A DNA stretch of 14,625 nucleotides, taken from positions 1-14,625 of the forward strand of contig JAPLWT010000045.1 of the NCBI GenBank assembly GCA_026396455.1, read 5' to 3'. Shown piece by piece: positions 1 through 7,618 of the stretch. Origin of the DNA: Microcaldota archaeon. GTDB lineage: Archaea; Micrarchaeota; Micrarchaeia; Burarchaeales; Fermentimicrarchaeaceae. The notes under the pieces were generated by a model, which made no database searches, was not told the DNA's origin, and was given only the letters and a program-made list of their open reading frames with translations. The first letter of the stretch is position 1, and each line of letters starts with the position of its first letter. A program made the position numbers and the translations under genes.

Positions 1-1
1 G

Positions 2-3000
2 TCCAACATGTCTACAACTCTCACAAACAACACACTGACCAATATCACGTGGACATATAGTCAGGATTATTCAGTTCTGAAATGGGCTGTCCAGTGCTGC
101 AACTCAACCAATTCCTGCAACATGACAGCAAACAGGACACTGAGGATAGACACGACTCCACCTGTAACAACTGCCACTGCCAAAAAAAATGACAGCTCCA
201 CCTATACATTCAACACATGGACAAACTCTACATACGTCAATGTGACACTAATATGTGATGATACAGGAGGAAGTGGATGCAGTACTACGAAATACTGCAA
301 TGATACAACCAACACCTGCACCCCCTCGACAACCTACTCATCCCCTGTCCGGATAACCACCCAGGGAACCTCATACATCAGGTACAACAGCACGGACAGT
401 GCTGGGAATATTGAAGCAATAAAGAACCAAACAATCATGATAGACTCGACTGCGCCGGTAACAACCGCAACAGCAGTTAAAAATGACAGCTCCTCTTACA
501 TCTTTGGCACAGCGACTAACTCCTCTTATGTCAACGTTACCCTCTCCTGCTCTGATGGAGAAACTGGATGCAACATTACAAAATACTGCACTGATACGAA
601 CAACACCTGCACCCCATCGACAACCTATTCATCCCCTGTCCAGATAAGCACGCAGGGGATTTCATACATCAGGTACAACAGCACGGACAATTTAGGAAAC
701 AATGAAGCAATAAAGAGCAAAACAATTATCATAGATTCAACCCCGCCTATTTACTCCTCAAATTCTACCAACTCAACCTTTGCAGCAACGCCAGTAATTC
801 ACAGCCTTTACTGGCAGGATAACACTAATCTGAGCGGTTACATCTTTTCTTTTGACAACTGCACAGGAACCCTGGTAAATTCCAGCTGGGTGGCAATGAC
901 CGGAACAGGCAACTGGAGCAACGTGACAAAAACAATCAATTCAACAGTTGGTTGCAAAATACAATGGTGCGTCTACGCCAATGACACTTCAAACAACTGG
1001 AATTCAACTTCCTGCAGTAGTCCGTTCAGTTACAACACTACGAATGCTACGTCTCTATCCATATGCTCAAACCTAAACCAATCAGGTGCAACCTATGACC
1101 TCATAGCAGACATAATCGATAGCAATGCACTAGCATGCATGAATATCTCAGCAAACAACGTAACTCTCGACTGCCATGGGCATACAATAGACAGTGATGG
1201 AACCAACGGACAATACGGAGTATATGTATACAGGACGACAGCAACAAATACGAATGCAACCGTCAGGAACTGTGTGCTTACTGACTGGGTTACCGATGAC
1301 GTCTACCTCTATTACAGTTCCAAAAACTCACTCTACAACAACGCAGTTTCAACCAACAATAAGTATGGCTTCTTACTGGCTTCTTCCAGTTCCAACAACT
1401 CACTTTACAACAACACAGTTTCAGGCAGTAGTCATGCCATCGCCCTATATTCCAGTTCCAAAAACAACTTAATCTACAACAACACGGTAAATTCCAATAA
1501 TATCGCTTTCGACATAACATCCAATTCCAACTTAATCTACAACAACATAGTTTCAGACAATAATTATCCTGTCTACCTAAATTCCAACACCAACAACTCA
1601 GTCTACAACAACACGGTTTCAGCCAATGATCATGGCATCTACCTATACAACAGTTCCAGCAACTCAGTCTACAACAACACAGTTTCAAACAACGATAATT
1701 ATGGCATCGCCATATCCTCCGGTGCTAACAACTCAATCTACAACAACCTCCTCAGCAATTCAGTCAATGTCAATCTTGGAGGGATTACCTATCTTAACTT
1801 CTGGAACACAACCAACCGGTCAGGCACCCGCATTTATTCCAATGGAACCAACATCGGGGGCAACTACTGGACTAATTCCTCTGGAAACGGTTATTCAGAT
1901 ACCTGTACTGATGCAAACAAGGACGGGTTCTGTGATGCTGCATACGATTTATGCTCTGGCACTTGTGGAACCAATAACACAGATTACCTTCCTCTAAGCA
2001 ATAAATACGTCGAAGCTGTTCCGCCAGTCTATTCCCAGAACTCGACCAACTCGACCTTAATAAAAACGCCAGTGGAGCATAGATTATACTGGCAGAGTAA
2101 TGTTGCTGGACTGAGCGGCTACATCTTCAGATTTGACAACTGCACAGGAATCCTAGTGGACAGCCCATGGATGCAAATGACAGGAACAGACAACTGGACC
2201 AACGTAACACTAACAATCAATTCAACAGTTGGTTGCATAATAAGATGGTGCGTCAAGGCAAATGACACTTCAAACAAGTGGAATTCAACTTCCTGCGATC
2301 TACCATTCAATTACACCACGACCGTTATACAGGTTCCATCTAACTGCTCAATGACGGCAATTCCATTTTTAACCGCATTGAGCGAACCAGTGGACATCAA
2401 TGTGAGCTATACGAATGCAGCCGACGGCTCCCCGATCACAGATGCTGTCTGCCCGGTAGTTATAAACTTAGACCAGTACAACCCGCTCCATACAACATAC
2501 AATTCCACAACTCTGAGCTATACCCTCACTACAAATCAGTTCCTGCCAGGCCCCAATATTTTGAATGTTACATGCAACTCAACAGCTTTCTTCGACTGCA
2601 ATACCAGCGCTACCCACAATGTGTCCTGGTCTGGCGTGATTGACTTCCCATCCATAATCATACAGGATCCTATCTACGCGGTAAACAGCAGTGGACAATA
2701 CCACAAAATCATAAAGAAAGCTCCGCCCTATCCCTCTGGCAATCTGGTCACCGATATCGGGTTCGGAAATTCCGCTTATAACTGGACCTACGGCATGGTG
2801 ACAAAGCCCGCGAACAGCAAGCCAACATGTGCCGATATCAACAATATAGTGGATAGCTCTAAAATACTGCTGGTTAACGACTCCAGCAATATAGCAAATG
2901 TCACCTTATGCCCGGGCATAACCGCTTTCTCTGGACTCATATTCGCGGATGATGCATGCGTAAAGAATGCGACTGATTGCCGGGATAAACTCACAGTTCC

Positions 3001-3484
3001 TTACATACTCAACTTCACATATAATACAACTTATGGTGCACCTAACCTAAACAACGTAAACATATTCAATCTGTCCAACCTGACATACGTTCTGCTAAAC
3101 GGAGACCAGCATGTTGTGCAGGACGTATCCGGGCTGAGAGCATTCTACTTCAATGGCTACTACATAGAATCCAAGCTGGCGCCCAGCTTCCTGATGAGGC
3201 TCTACGGGCAGTTCGGCCCATCACCCTACGGGATATACTCCTTCGTGGATATGAACCAATACCCCAGCCCGAATTCTTCTGTGGACTACTACTACTTCAA
3301 CAAAACATCGAACATCCCCTCCTATCTGATAAAGGGAATGCCAAACTGCGAGAATGCAAACATATGCAACAATGATACCATAGGGCATTTCAGGTTGGAT
3401 GACAGCATCAGCGTGTTGAACTCAAGCGGAACATATACCCATATAACCAGCATAGGCGCTGAAAAGCTAATTTATCAACCATAA
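2..3484 (+). CDS. Giant secreted/surface protein with Ig-like repeats and NosD-type beta-helix (5' end missing)
   Basis: The reading frame is open to the left edge, and the first ATG (position 8) lies inside a repeat domain with no signal peptide, so the gene very likely begins upstream. Residues are numbered from that ATG. Two tandem Ig-like repeats lie at about 48-145 and 146-242, each starting with I-D-[ST]-[TA]-P-P. A four-cysteine module follows at about 246-344. A right-handed beta-helix of the NosD/periplasmic copper-binding type spans about 350-665, with rungs of 21-24 residues (S-x-Y-N-N-T-V-S) and an acidic G-N-Y-W...D-x-N-x-D-G end motif at about 617-645. A second four-cysteine module lies at about 672-771. 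Then comes an Ig-like stretch and a C-terminal region (about 880-1158) that I do not recognise. I counted roughly 75 N-x-S/T sequons by eye, consistent with an N-glycosylated extracellular archaeal protein. No C-terminal membrane anchor is visible. An adhesin, S-layer-associated or pilus-associated role is inference. It converges on the pilus-like cluster. Confidence 0.85.
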   Translation, partial: SNMSTTLTNNTLTNITWTYSQDYSVLKWAVQCCNSTNSCNMTANRTLRIDTTPPVTTATAKKNDSSTYTFNTWTNSTYVNVTLICDDTGGSGCSTTKYCNDTTNTCTPSTTYSSPVRITTQGTSYIRYNSTDSAGNIEAIKNQTIMIDSTAPVTTATAVKNDSSSYIFGTATNSSYVNVTLSCSDGETGCNITKYCTDTNNTCTPSTTYSSPVQISTQGISYIRYNSTDNLGNNEAIKSKTIIIDSTPPIYSSNSTNSTFAATPVIHSLYWQDNTNLSGYIFSFDNCTGTLVNSSWVAMTGTGNWSNVTKTINSTVGCKIQWCVYANDTSNNWNSTSCSSPFSYNTTNATSLSICSNLNQSGATYDLIADIIDSNALACMNISANNVTLDCHGHTIDSDGTNGQYGVYVYRTTATNTNATVRNCVLTDWVTDDVYLYYSSKNSLYNNAVSTNNKYGFLLASSSSNNSLYNNTVSGSSHAIALYSSSKNNLIYNNTVNSNNIAFDITSNSNLIYNNIVSDNNYPVYLNSNTNNSVYNNTVSANDHGIYLYNSSSNSVYNNTVSNNDNYGIAISSGANNSIYNNLLSNSVNVNLGGITYLNFWNTTNRSGTRIYSNGTNIGGNYWTNSSGNGYSDTCTDANKDGFCDAAYDLCSGTCGTNNTDYLPLSNKYVEAVPPVYSQNSTNSTLIKTPVEHRLYWQSNVAGLSGYIFRFDNCTGILVDSPWMQMTGTDNWTNVTLTINSTVGCIIRWCVKANDTSNKWNSTSCDLPFNYTTTVIQVPSNCSMTAIPFLTALSEPVDINVSYTNAADGSPITDAVCPVVINLDQYNPLHTTYNSTTLSYTLTTNQFLPGPNILNVTCNSTAFFDCNTSATHNVSWSGVIDFPSIIIQDPIYAVNSSGQYHKIIKKAPPYPSGNLVTDIGFGNSAYNWTYGMVTKPANSKPTCADINNIVDSSKILLVNDSSNIANVTLCPGITAFSGLIFADDACVKNATDCRDKLTVPYILNFTYNTTYGAPNLNNVNIFNLSNLTYVLLNGDQHVVQDVSGLRAFYFNGYYIESKLAPSFLMRLYGQFGPSPYGIYSFVDMNQYPSPNSSVDYYYFNKTSNIPSYLIKGMPNCENANICNNDTIGHFRLDDSISVLNSSGTYTHITSIGAEKLIYQP
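149..733 (+). repeat. Two tandem ~98-codon Ig-like repeats
   Basis: Copies run at about 149-442 and 443-733 (294 and 291 bp). Both start with the I-D-x-[TA]-P-P motif and carry T-T-A-T-A-x-K-N-D-S-S near the start, a four-cysteine cluster in the middle, and S-Y-I-R-Y-N-S-T-D near the end. A third start motif at 734 opens the next module. The partial sequence before 149 ends in the same way, so more copies probably lie upstream of the window. Confidence 0.8.
743..1039 (+). repeat. Four-cysteine module, copy 1 (N-terminal side of the beta-helix)
   Basis: This encodes residues about 246-344 (from P-P-I-Y-S-S-N-S-T to S-P-F-S-Y-N-T). It is closely similar in DNA and protein to 2021-2320. The stretch around 941-1016 is nearly identical at the nucleotide level to 2222-2297, which points to a fairly recent internal duplication. 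Four cysteines are conserved (D-N-C-T-G, V-G-C, W-C-V and T-S-C contexts). Confidence 0.8.
1331..1760 (+). repeat. Beta-helix rung repeats, 63-72 bp period
   Basis: Seven copies of a [cag]t[ct]tacaacaac core start at 1331, 1403, 1472, 1535, 1601, 1667 and 1736. The spacings are 72, 69, 63, 66, 66 and 69 bp (24, 23, 21, 22, 22 and 23 residues), all multiples of three, as expected for coils of a parallel right-handed beta-helix. The repeat is coding, not a CRISPR or a satellite. Confidence 0.85.
2021..2320 (+). repeat. Four-cysteine module, copy 2 (C-terminal side of the beta-helix)
   Basis: Second copy of the module at 743-1039, offset by 1281 bp over most of its length and by 1278 bp at its start, so the copies differ by one codon of indel. 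It encodes residues about 672-771. Together the two copies bracket the beta-helix. Confidence 0.8.
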
Positions 3485-3498
3485 ACGCTAGGCGCTTA

Positions 3499-4491
3499 TT
3501 AAGAGAACAACTCGGCAAACACAAGGCCGAATACCATCGTAACCGCTAAAAATATGATAAGCCCAAGCCCTACGAAGAAAGGAGCATACTTGAACCCGTT
3601 TATCCACAACCCCGTGTTTACAACTGCTATTATGAACGATGCCGAGAAGGTTACGAGTATCGTTGCTATTATCGCAAATTTGTAGAAATCGTCAGTTGTT
3701 ATCTTTGGCGGCTTTGGCTGGACCAATGACATTGCGCCCACCTTTGGGAAACCCTGGGGGTTCTGGAGCAGTATTTCCCCCCATATCTTGTTTGTTGCGT
3801 GTATAAGCTGGTAGGAGAGCCCGTAAAGCATGGGTGCTCCGATGCAGGATGCAAAAACGATGAATATGACATACATCAGCATCATCTCGGCTATCTCCTT
3901 GTGCAGAATTTGAACCTGCCTTGCATCCCATGCGCACTTGTCAAGCAGGGTTGCAACCTCTCCCCCGCTCGAGCTCTCCTCCACAATCAAGTTGACAGTC
4001 CTGTTGAGCTGCCTTGAGTCGAACTTCTTTGCCAGCCTCTTGAGAGCCTGTGTGAAGGGCTCACCCCCGAAGGTTCTCCTTGTAGTGTTTGCAATCTCCT
4101 CAGAAAGCAGGCCGAACTCCGGCCTTGCCGCGAACCAGAGGGCTCTCTCAATGGACATGCCTGCCCTGACGTTTGCTGCGCATATCTGCAGGAAGTCCGG
4201 CAGTACCTCCTCTATCTCCTTCTTCCTGCTGTCCACCCTCATCCTGAGCAGGACATAAACAGCAACTGCGAAAAACACCATTATCCCTCCGGCTATCGGC
4301 AGAGCGAGGTCGGGCAATGCCTTGCTGAGAAATATGAAAACAGGTATTGGAATCCCAAACACAAGGAGCAGCACCATGCCGGTGAATGCTTCGGGTGACA
4401 TATCTATGCCGGCCATAAGCAGGGCATCCTCTATCCTCAGGATCCACCCCCTCGTCAGCAACCTGCCCATTGCGCCGTATACGTCATCCAT
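3499..4491 (-). CDS. T2SSF-domain membrane platform protein (TadC/ArlJ-like)
   Basis: A 330-aa polytopic protein of the type II secretion F family, the inner-membrane platform on which the secretion ATPase acts to assemble type IV filaments. The cytoplasmic T2SSF domain spans about 93-220 and contains the family-typical stretch L-P-D-F-L-Q...N-V-R-A-G-M-S-I-E-R-A-L (97-118). Hydrophobic segments lie at about 38-57, 64-83, 203-225, 271-293 and 303-326. The ATG at 4491 is preceded by GAGGTAAT, which overlaps the TGA stop of the gene upstream (9-bp gap), so translation is probably coupled. It is the last gene of the six-gene minus-strand cluster and ends 14 bp from the convergent surface-protein stop. 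The order of the two T2SSF genes resembles the TadB-TadC pairs of Tad/Epd pili. Which one corresponds to TadC is inference. Confidence 0.85.
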   Translation of the reverse strand: MDDVYGAMGRLLTRGWILRIEDALLMAGIDMSPEAFTGMVLLLVFGIPIPVFIFLSKALPDLALPIAGGIMVFFAVAVYVLLRMRVDSRKKEIEEVLPDFLQICAANVRAGMSIERALWFAARPEFGLLSEEIANTTRRTFGGEPFTQALKRLAKKFDSRQLNRTVNLIVEESSSGGEVATLLDKCAWDARQVQILHKEIAEMMLMYVIFIVFASCIGAPMLYGLSYQLIHATNKIWGEILLQNPQGFPKVGAMSLVQPKPPKITTDDFYKFAIIATILVTFSASFIIAVVNTGLWINGFKYAPFFVGLGLIIFLAVTMVFGLVFAELFS

Positions 4492-4500
4492 CAGATTACC

Positions 4501-5436
4501 TCATATGTCAAAGCTCGGTCTTGAAGATCTTATTATCGTGAGGAACACGTACTGTATAAGAGCCAGGCCTATCAGGATGATTACCAGAGTTCCGAAATCA
4601 ATATCCAGGCTTATGAACGAGCTAAGAATAACCCCTATTGCAACTCCCAGGGAGGGCATAATTATTGCGAACAGCATGTAGAACATAGCTATCGGGTTGA
4701 GCTTCTGCCCGTACCTCTTTATCTCTATCACCTGCTCAGCGGATATCTGGTTCAGCGCTGTTTCGAGACCAGTTGCAACATCAGCACCTGACCTGAGGGA
4801 CATGAGTATCTGCAGTATTATCCTCCTAAAAGACGTTGCCTTGTTGGTCTCATAGGCCTGCTGCAGTGCAATTTCGGCTGGGATTCCGCTGTCTATCCTC
4901 TCCACAATCTTCTTGAACTCCCTGCTCGTTGCCCCATACTCCTTCCTCACCCCCATAAGGGCATTGAAGAGGGGGGCTCCTGATTTCAGCGCTATCAGTA
5001 TGTCCCTGCCAGCAAACAGAGACTCCCTGTCCACCTCCTTCGCTTTCTGTGATATCCTGACATCTATGGCACCCATTCCCATCATGAAGAAGACGAAGAA
5101 CAACAGCGGTGACATAAGGGCAACCACAATGAACGGAAGACTGAAAACTGATGCCAGCATTCCCAGCACTATGGTGAGCATTATCATCATCACCACGGCA
5201 TTCAAGGCTGTCCTTACTACGAAGTCCCTCGGGTCGATTTCCATATCGGCCATTTCGAGCTTCCTAGGCAAGTCGGGGAATTGCTTCACAAGCACGTTGA
5301 CTATCCCCCTCTCCCACCCGGCTTTGGGTCTTGGCCTGCCCATCTCTCGAAGGGGCTGCGGAGGAGCCTCCTTTTTCTTAGTGGCCATGCTGCCTAAAAC
5401 CTGCCTTACCTCCTCCTTCTTGCCAATTTCCTCCAT
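4501..5436 (-). CDS. T2SSF-domain membrane platform protein (TadB/ArlJ-like)
   Basis: A 311-aa second T2SSF protein, partner of the next gene (3499-4491). A basic, proline-rich cytoplasmic N-terminus (about 1-45) is followed by hydrophobic segments at about 75-97 and 100-121. The T2SSF domain lies at about 136-270, with the family pattern around F-A-G-R-D-I-L-I-A-L-K-S-G-A-P-L (141-156) and S-L-R-S-G-A-D-V-A-T-G-L (213-224). Membrane segments at about 248-275 and 283-302 close the protein. The ATG at 5436 has GGGTGA about 7 nt upstream, overlapping the stop of the preceding gene (7-bp gap). An alternative start at Met17 has less support. Two adjacent, diverged T2SSF proteins rather than one distinguish Tad/Epd-like systems from a typical archaellum locus with a single ArlJ. 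Confidence 0.85.
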   Translation of the reverse strand: MEEIGKKEEVRQVLGSMATKKKEAPPQPLREMGRPRPKAGWERGIVNVLVKQFPDLPRKLEMADMEIDPRDFVVRTALNAVVMMIMLTIVLGMLASVFSLPFIVVALMSPLLFFVFFMMGMGAIDVRISQKAKEVDRESLFAGRDILIALKSGAPLFNALMGVRKEYGATSREFKKIVERIDSGIPAEIALQQAYETNKATSFRRIILQILMSLRSGADVATGLETALNQISAEQVIEIKRYGQKLNPIAMFYMLFAIIMPSLGVAIGVILSSFISLDIDFGTLVIILIGLALIQYVFLTIIRSSRPSFDI

Positions 5437-5443
5437 CTACAAC

Positions 5444-6052
5444 TCACCCGCCCTCTAGAATATCCTCAATTTCCTTTTTCATTTTTCTTATCCTCTGCGC
5501 CTTCTCCCTCTCCTCCCTCTTCATACTTATGCTCTTGAAATCCTCGTTCAGCTGCTTTATCTCCTCAGCTTTCGCTTGATCAAGTTCAGGTGCGGCAGGC
5601 TTCTCCTCAGCCTTCACCGCAGCCTCCTCAAGGACCATTCTCTCCTTGGGCTTCTCCTCGGGAATTTCCGATATGAGCTTGGCGAATTTAGTCTTCATCT
5701 CATCCAGCTTCTTCTCCTCGTCCAATATCTCCTTCTCGGTCCTCGCGACAACTTCTACTTTCTCCGCGGGTATCCGCTCTATCTCCTCCTCAGTCAGAAT
5801 CCTTTCCTCCGCCTTCTCTACCTTCTTACCCTTCATCCCGCTGTGTTCTATCCTCCTTGCGCTCTCAAGTGCGGCTTCGTATGAGACCACCGAAATATTT
5901 TCAACATCGAACTCCCCGAATAATGGCATGTTCGGCAACAGCCTGTTAGCTTTCGGAAGAGCTTTTCTCTCCAGTCTCCTCACTTCAGAGGACATTCTCA
6001 CGAACTCTGCATCCAGCTTCTCCTTGCTCTCTTGTGGAACAGCATCAGCCAT
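5444..6052 (-). CDS. Charged coiled-coil protein between the secretion ATPase and the platform genes
   Basis: A 202-aa soluble protein with no recognised family, signal peptide or membrane segment. It is very rich in Glu, Lys, Asp and Arg. Helical coiled-coil-like stretches lie at about 8-35, 85-130 and 160-200, with a less charged patch at about 38-62 (around L-P-N-M-P-L-F-G-E-F-D-V-E-N-I-S-V-V-S-Y). The ATG at 6052 follows the ATPase stop by 9 bp, with GGTAG just ahead, so it is co-transcribed and probably made in proportion to the ATPase. Its position suggests a cytoplasmic accessory or adaptor of the machine, functionally comparable perhaps to the ArlC/D/E proteins of archaella, but I see no sequence similarity that would prove this. 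The clean spacing and codon-phase conservation with neighbours make it a real gene. Confidence 0.7.
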   Translation of the reverse strand: MADAVPQESKEKLDAEFVRMSSEVRRLERKALPKANRLLPNMPLFGEFDVENISVVSYEAALESARRIEHSGMKGKKVEKAEERILTEEEIERIPAEKVEVVARTEKEILDEEKKLDEMKTKFAKLISEIPEEKPKERMVLEEAAVKAEEKPAAPELDQAKAEEIKQLNEDFKSISMKREEREKAQRIRKMKKEIEDILEGG

Positions 6053-6061
6053 TATACTACC

Positions 6062-7579
6062 CTACTTCCCGTATAACCCCAACTCCTCGCTCCAAGGTTC
6101 ATTCTTATTGACAATCTCCATCATTTCATCGATATTGCGGTAATAGCGCGCGATAACCAGACCCACGTTGTCCACGTCCCTTATCTGGTTCTTCAGCATC
6201 CATTTCAAAACTTTGGTCTTTCCCGCAATATCATCAATTATCTCCTTCCTGGACAGTCCGGCGTATAGCGAGAGAGTATCGGCAAGCACGCTGAGCTCGT
6301 TTATCTCCTTGATCGAGTCTGTCTTCAAATCCCATCTCGCTATCACGTTTATATCGCCGCCCCTCAGTATCTCAGCGAATTCCAGCATCCTCCTTATCCC
6401 GAGCCTCCTGTGCCTGAATTGCACGACAATTCCTGCGAGGGCATCCAGCATGCTCTTGGGTATGCTGATTGGCGGGTTGGTGAGCCTTGTGATGGTGTCA
6501 CCCGCGTTATCCGCGTGCAGTGTCGCATATACCGAGTGGCCTGTGTGCATTGCCTCGAAAAGAACCTCGGCCTCCCTCTGCCTTCTTATCTCTCCCACCA
6601 GCAGCCTGTCGGGCCTCTGCCTCAGTGCATTGACCAGCAAATCCAGCATTGTAACTTCTCCTTTCCCCTCTGGGTTCGGTTGCCTTGTGAGCATGGGCAC
6701 CCACTGCATATGTTTCGGAAGTGTAAGCTCTGATGTATCCTCTATTGTTATTATCCTGTGACTCGGTGGGAAGAAGCACCCTATTGAATTGAGGAAAGAT
6801 GTCTTTCCGCTTGCGGTTCCCCCAGAAATGATCAGTGACAGCTCGTTCTGCATGCACAGCCATATGAGGGAAGCAGACTCTGGGCTTATGGTGTTCCTCT
6901 CAAGCACGGCAGTAATAGTCCATGGGTTCTTCGAGAATTTCCTTATAGTTATCGTGTTTCCGCACACTGATATTGGGCGGAGGGTTGCATTAACCCTTGA
7001 CCCGTCCGTAAGCGTGGCATCCATGAGGGGGTTGAGCACGGTTATCTGCTTCCCTATCCTCCTGCCTATTGATGCTGCATATTCATATATAGTCTCCTCA
7101 TCCTTGAGCAGCAGATTGGTCTTGCACCACCCATGCTTCTTGTGGAACACCCACACGGGCGCAGAGGAACCGTTGACGACTACCTCCTCAAGGTTCTCGT
7201 CATGAATAGGCGTCTCCAGTTCTCCCAGGCCCAGCATGCTCTGCACAAGGTAGGAGGCAAGCAACTTCTTCGCATCGTCAGAGAGAGTAAGGAAGTGCTT
7301 ATCCAGGAGCTTCATTGCCTTCTCTTCAAATTTCCTCGTCACCTGCTCTATCATCTTGGGGTTCATGAGCTCGTCCGCATCCAGCTTGACATCAGTAATA
7401 AGCTCCCCCTTGAGGGTGTTGAGCACTATCTTTGTCCCCTCGCCCAGCCCCCTCACGCCGACATCATAGAGAGGTACAAAGTCCTTCTTGCTCTGAGTTA
7501 TCTTAACATTCACGGGTATTTCGCCTGCTAGGAAGCTATACTCATCGATTAGCCCCTCGCTAGCTGGCTGGTCGCTCAA
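6062..7579 (-). CDS. Type II/IV secretion system ATPase (FlaI/TadA/VirB11 family)
   Basis: A 505-aa hexameric secretion ATPase that powers filament assembly or secretion at the cytoplasmic face. Visible motifs are Walker A G-G-T-A-S-G-K-T (253-260), Asp box T-I-E-D-T-S-E-L (278-285), Walker B with glutamate R-L-L-V-G-E-I-R (325-332) and His box H-T-G-H-S-V-Y-A-T-L-H-A-D-N (345-358). Residues 1-230 are the N-terminal domain with the family-typical N-P-L-M-D-A-T-L-x-D-G-S-R-V-N (183-197). The start appears to be TTG at 7579: the nearest upstream ATG (7586-7584) is out of frame and stops at once, and GGTGAT lies 3 nt before the TTG. A TATA-like element in the 39-bp gap upstream could give this gene its own promoter. 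The two downstream T2SSF genes supply the membrane platform. No ArlH homologue is present, so a pilus or secretion role is favoured over an archaellum. Confidence 0.92.
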   Translation of the reverse strand: MSDQPASEGLIDEYSFLAGEIPVNVKITQSKKDFVPLYDVGVRGLGEGTKIVLNTLKGELITDVKLDADELMNPKMIEQVTRKFEEKAMKLLDKHFLTLSDDAKKLLASYLVQSMLGLGELETPIHDENLEEVVVNGSSAPVWVFHKKHGWCKTNLLLKDEETIYEYAASIGRRIGKQITVLNPLMDATLTDGSRVNATLRPISVCGNTITIRKFSKNPWTITAVLERNTISPESASLIWLCMQNELSLIISGGTASGKTSFLNSIGCFFPPSHRIITIEDTSELTLPKHMQWVPMLTRQPNPEGKGEVTMLDLLVNALRQRPDRLLVGEIRRQREAEVLFEAMHTGHSVYATLHADNAGDTITRLTNPPISIPKSMLDALAGIVVQFRHRRLGIRRMLEFAEILRGGDINVIARWDLKTDSIKEINELSVLADTLSLYAGLSRKEIIDDIAGKTKVLKWMLKNQIRDVDNVGLVIARYYRNIDEMMEIVNKNEPWSEELGLYGK

Positions 7580-7582
7580 TTC

Positions 7583-7588
7583 ATCACC
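7583..7588 (-). promoter_or_regulatory. Shine-Dalgarno GGTGAT deciding a TTG start
   Basis: GGTGAT reads on the minus strand and ends 3 nt before the TTG at 7579. It overlaps an out-of-frame ATG that meets a stop after two codons. This supports the TTG as the initiation codon of the secretion ATPase, although the spacing is short. Confidence 0.5.
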
Positions 7589-7610
7589 AAATAATAATCT
7601 TTTGAGGTGA

Positions 7611-7617
7611 ATATAAA
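7611..7617 (-). promoter_or_regulatory. Possible TATA box ahead of the secretion ATPase gene
   Basis: TTTATAT reads on the minus strand inside the 39-bp gap between the coiled-coil gene and the ATPase, immediately after the upstream stop codon. Transcription would start near 7588, giving a leader of about 10 nt. It may be an internal promoter of the cluster that separates expression of the two coiled-coil genes from the motor genes. The call rests on one AT-rich element only. Confidence 0.4.
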
Positions 7618-7618
7618 C

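Noticed and set aside
1331..1760. CRISPR-like regularly spaced repeats
   Set aside because: The spacings are all multiples of three, repeats and spacers both encode beta-helix rungs in one open frame, and the inter-repeat sequence is itself similar from copy to copy.
3452..3496. Direct repeat TAGGCGCT at the convergent gene junction
   Set aside because: Only 8 bp, one copy within coding sequence, with no accompanying integrase or symmetry; not enough for an attachment site or terminator.
4913..5458. 181-codon plus-strand open frame opposite the T2SSF gene
   Set aside because: The minus strand has clear T2SSF motifs and coupled Shine-Dalgarno sequences; the plus-strand frame has none. The same applies to the plus-strand frames at 6168-6761 and 14210-14617.
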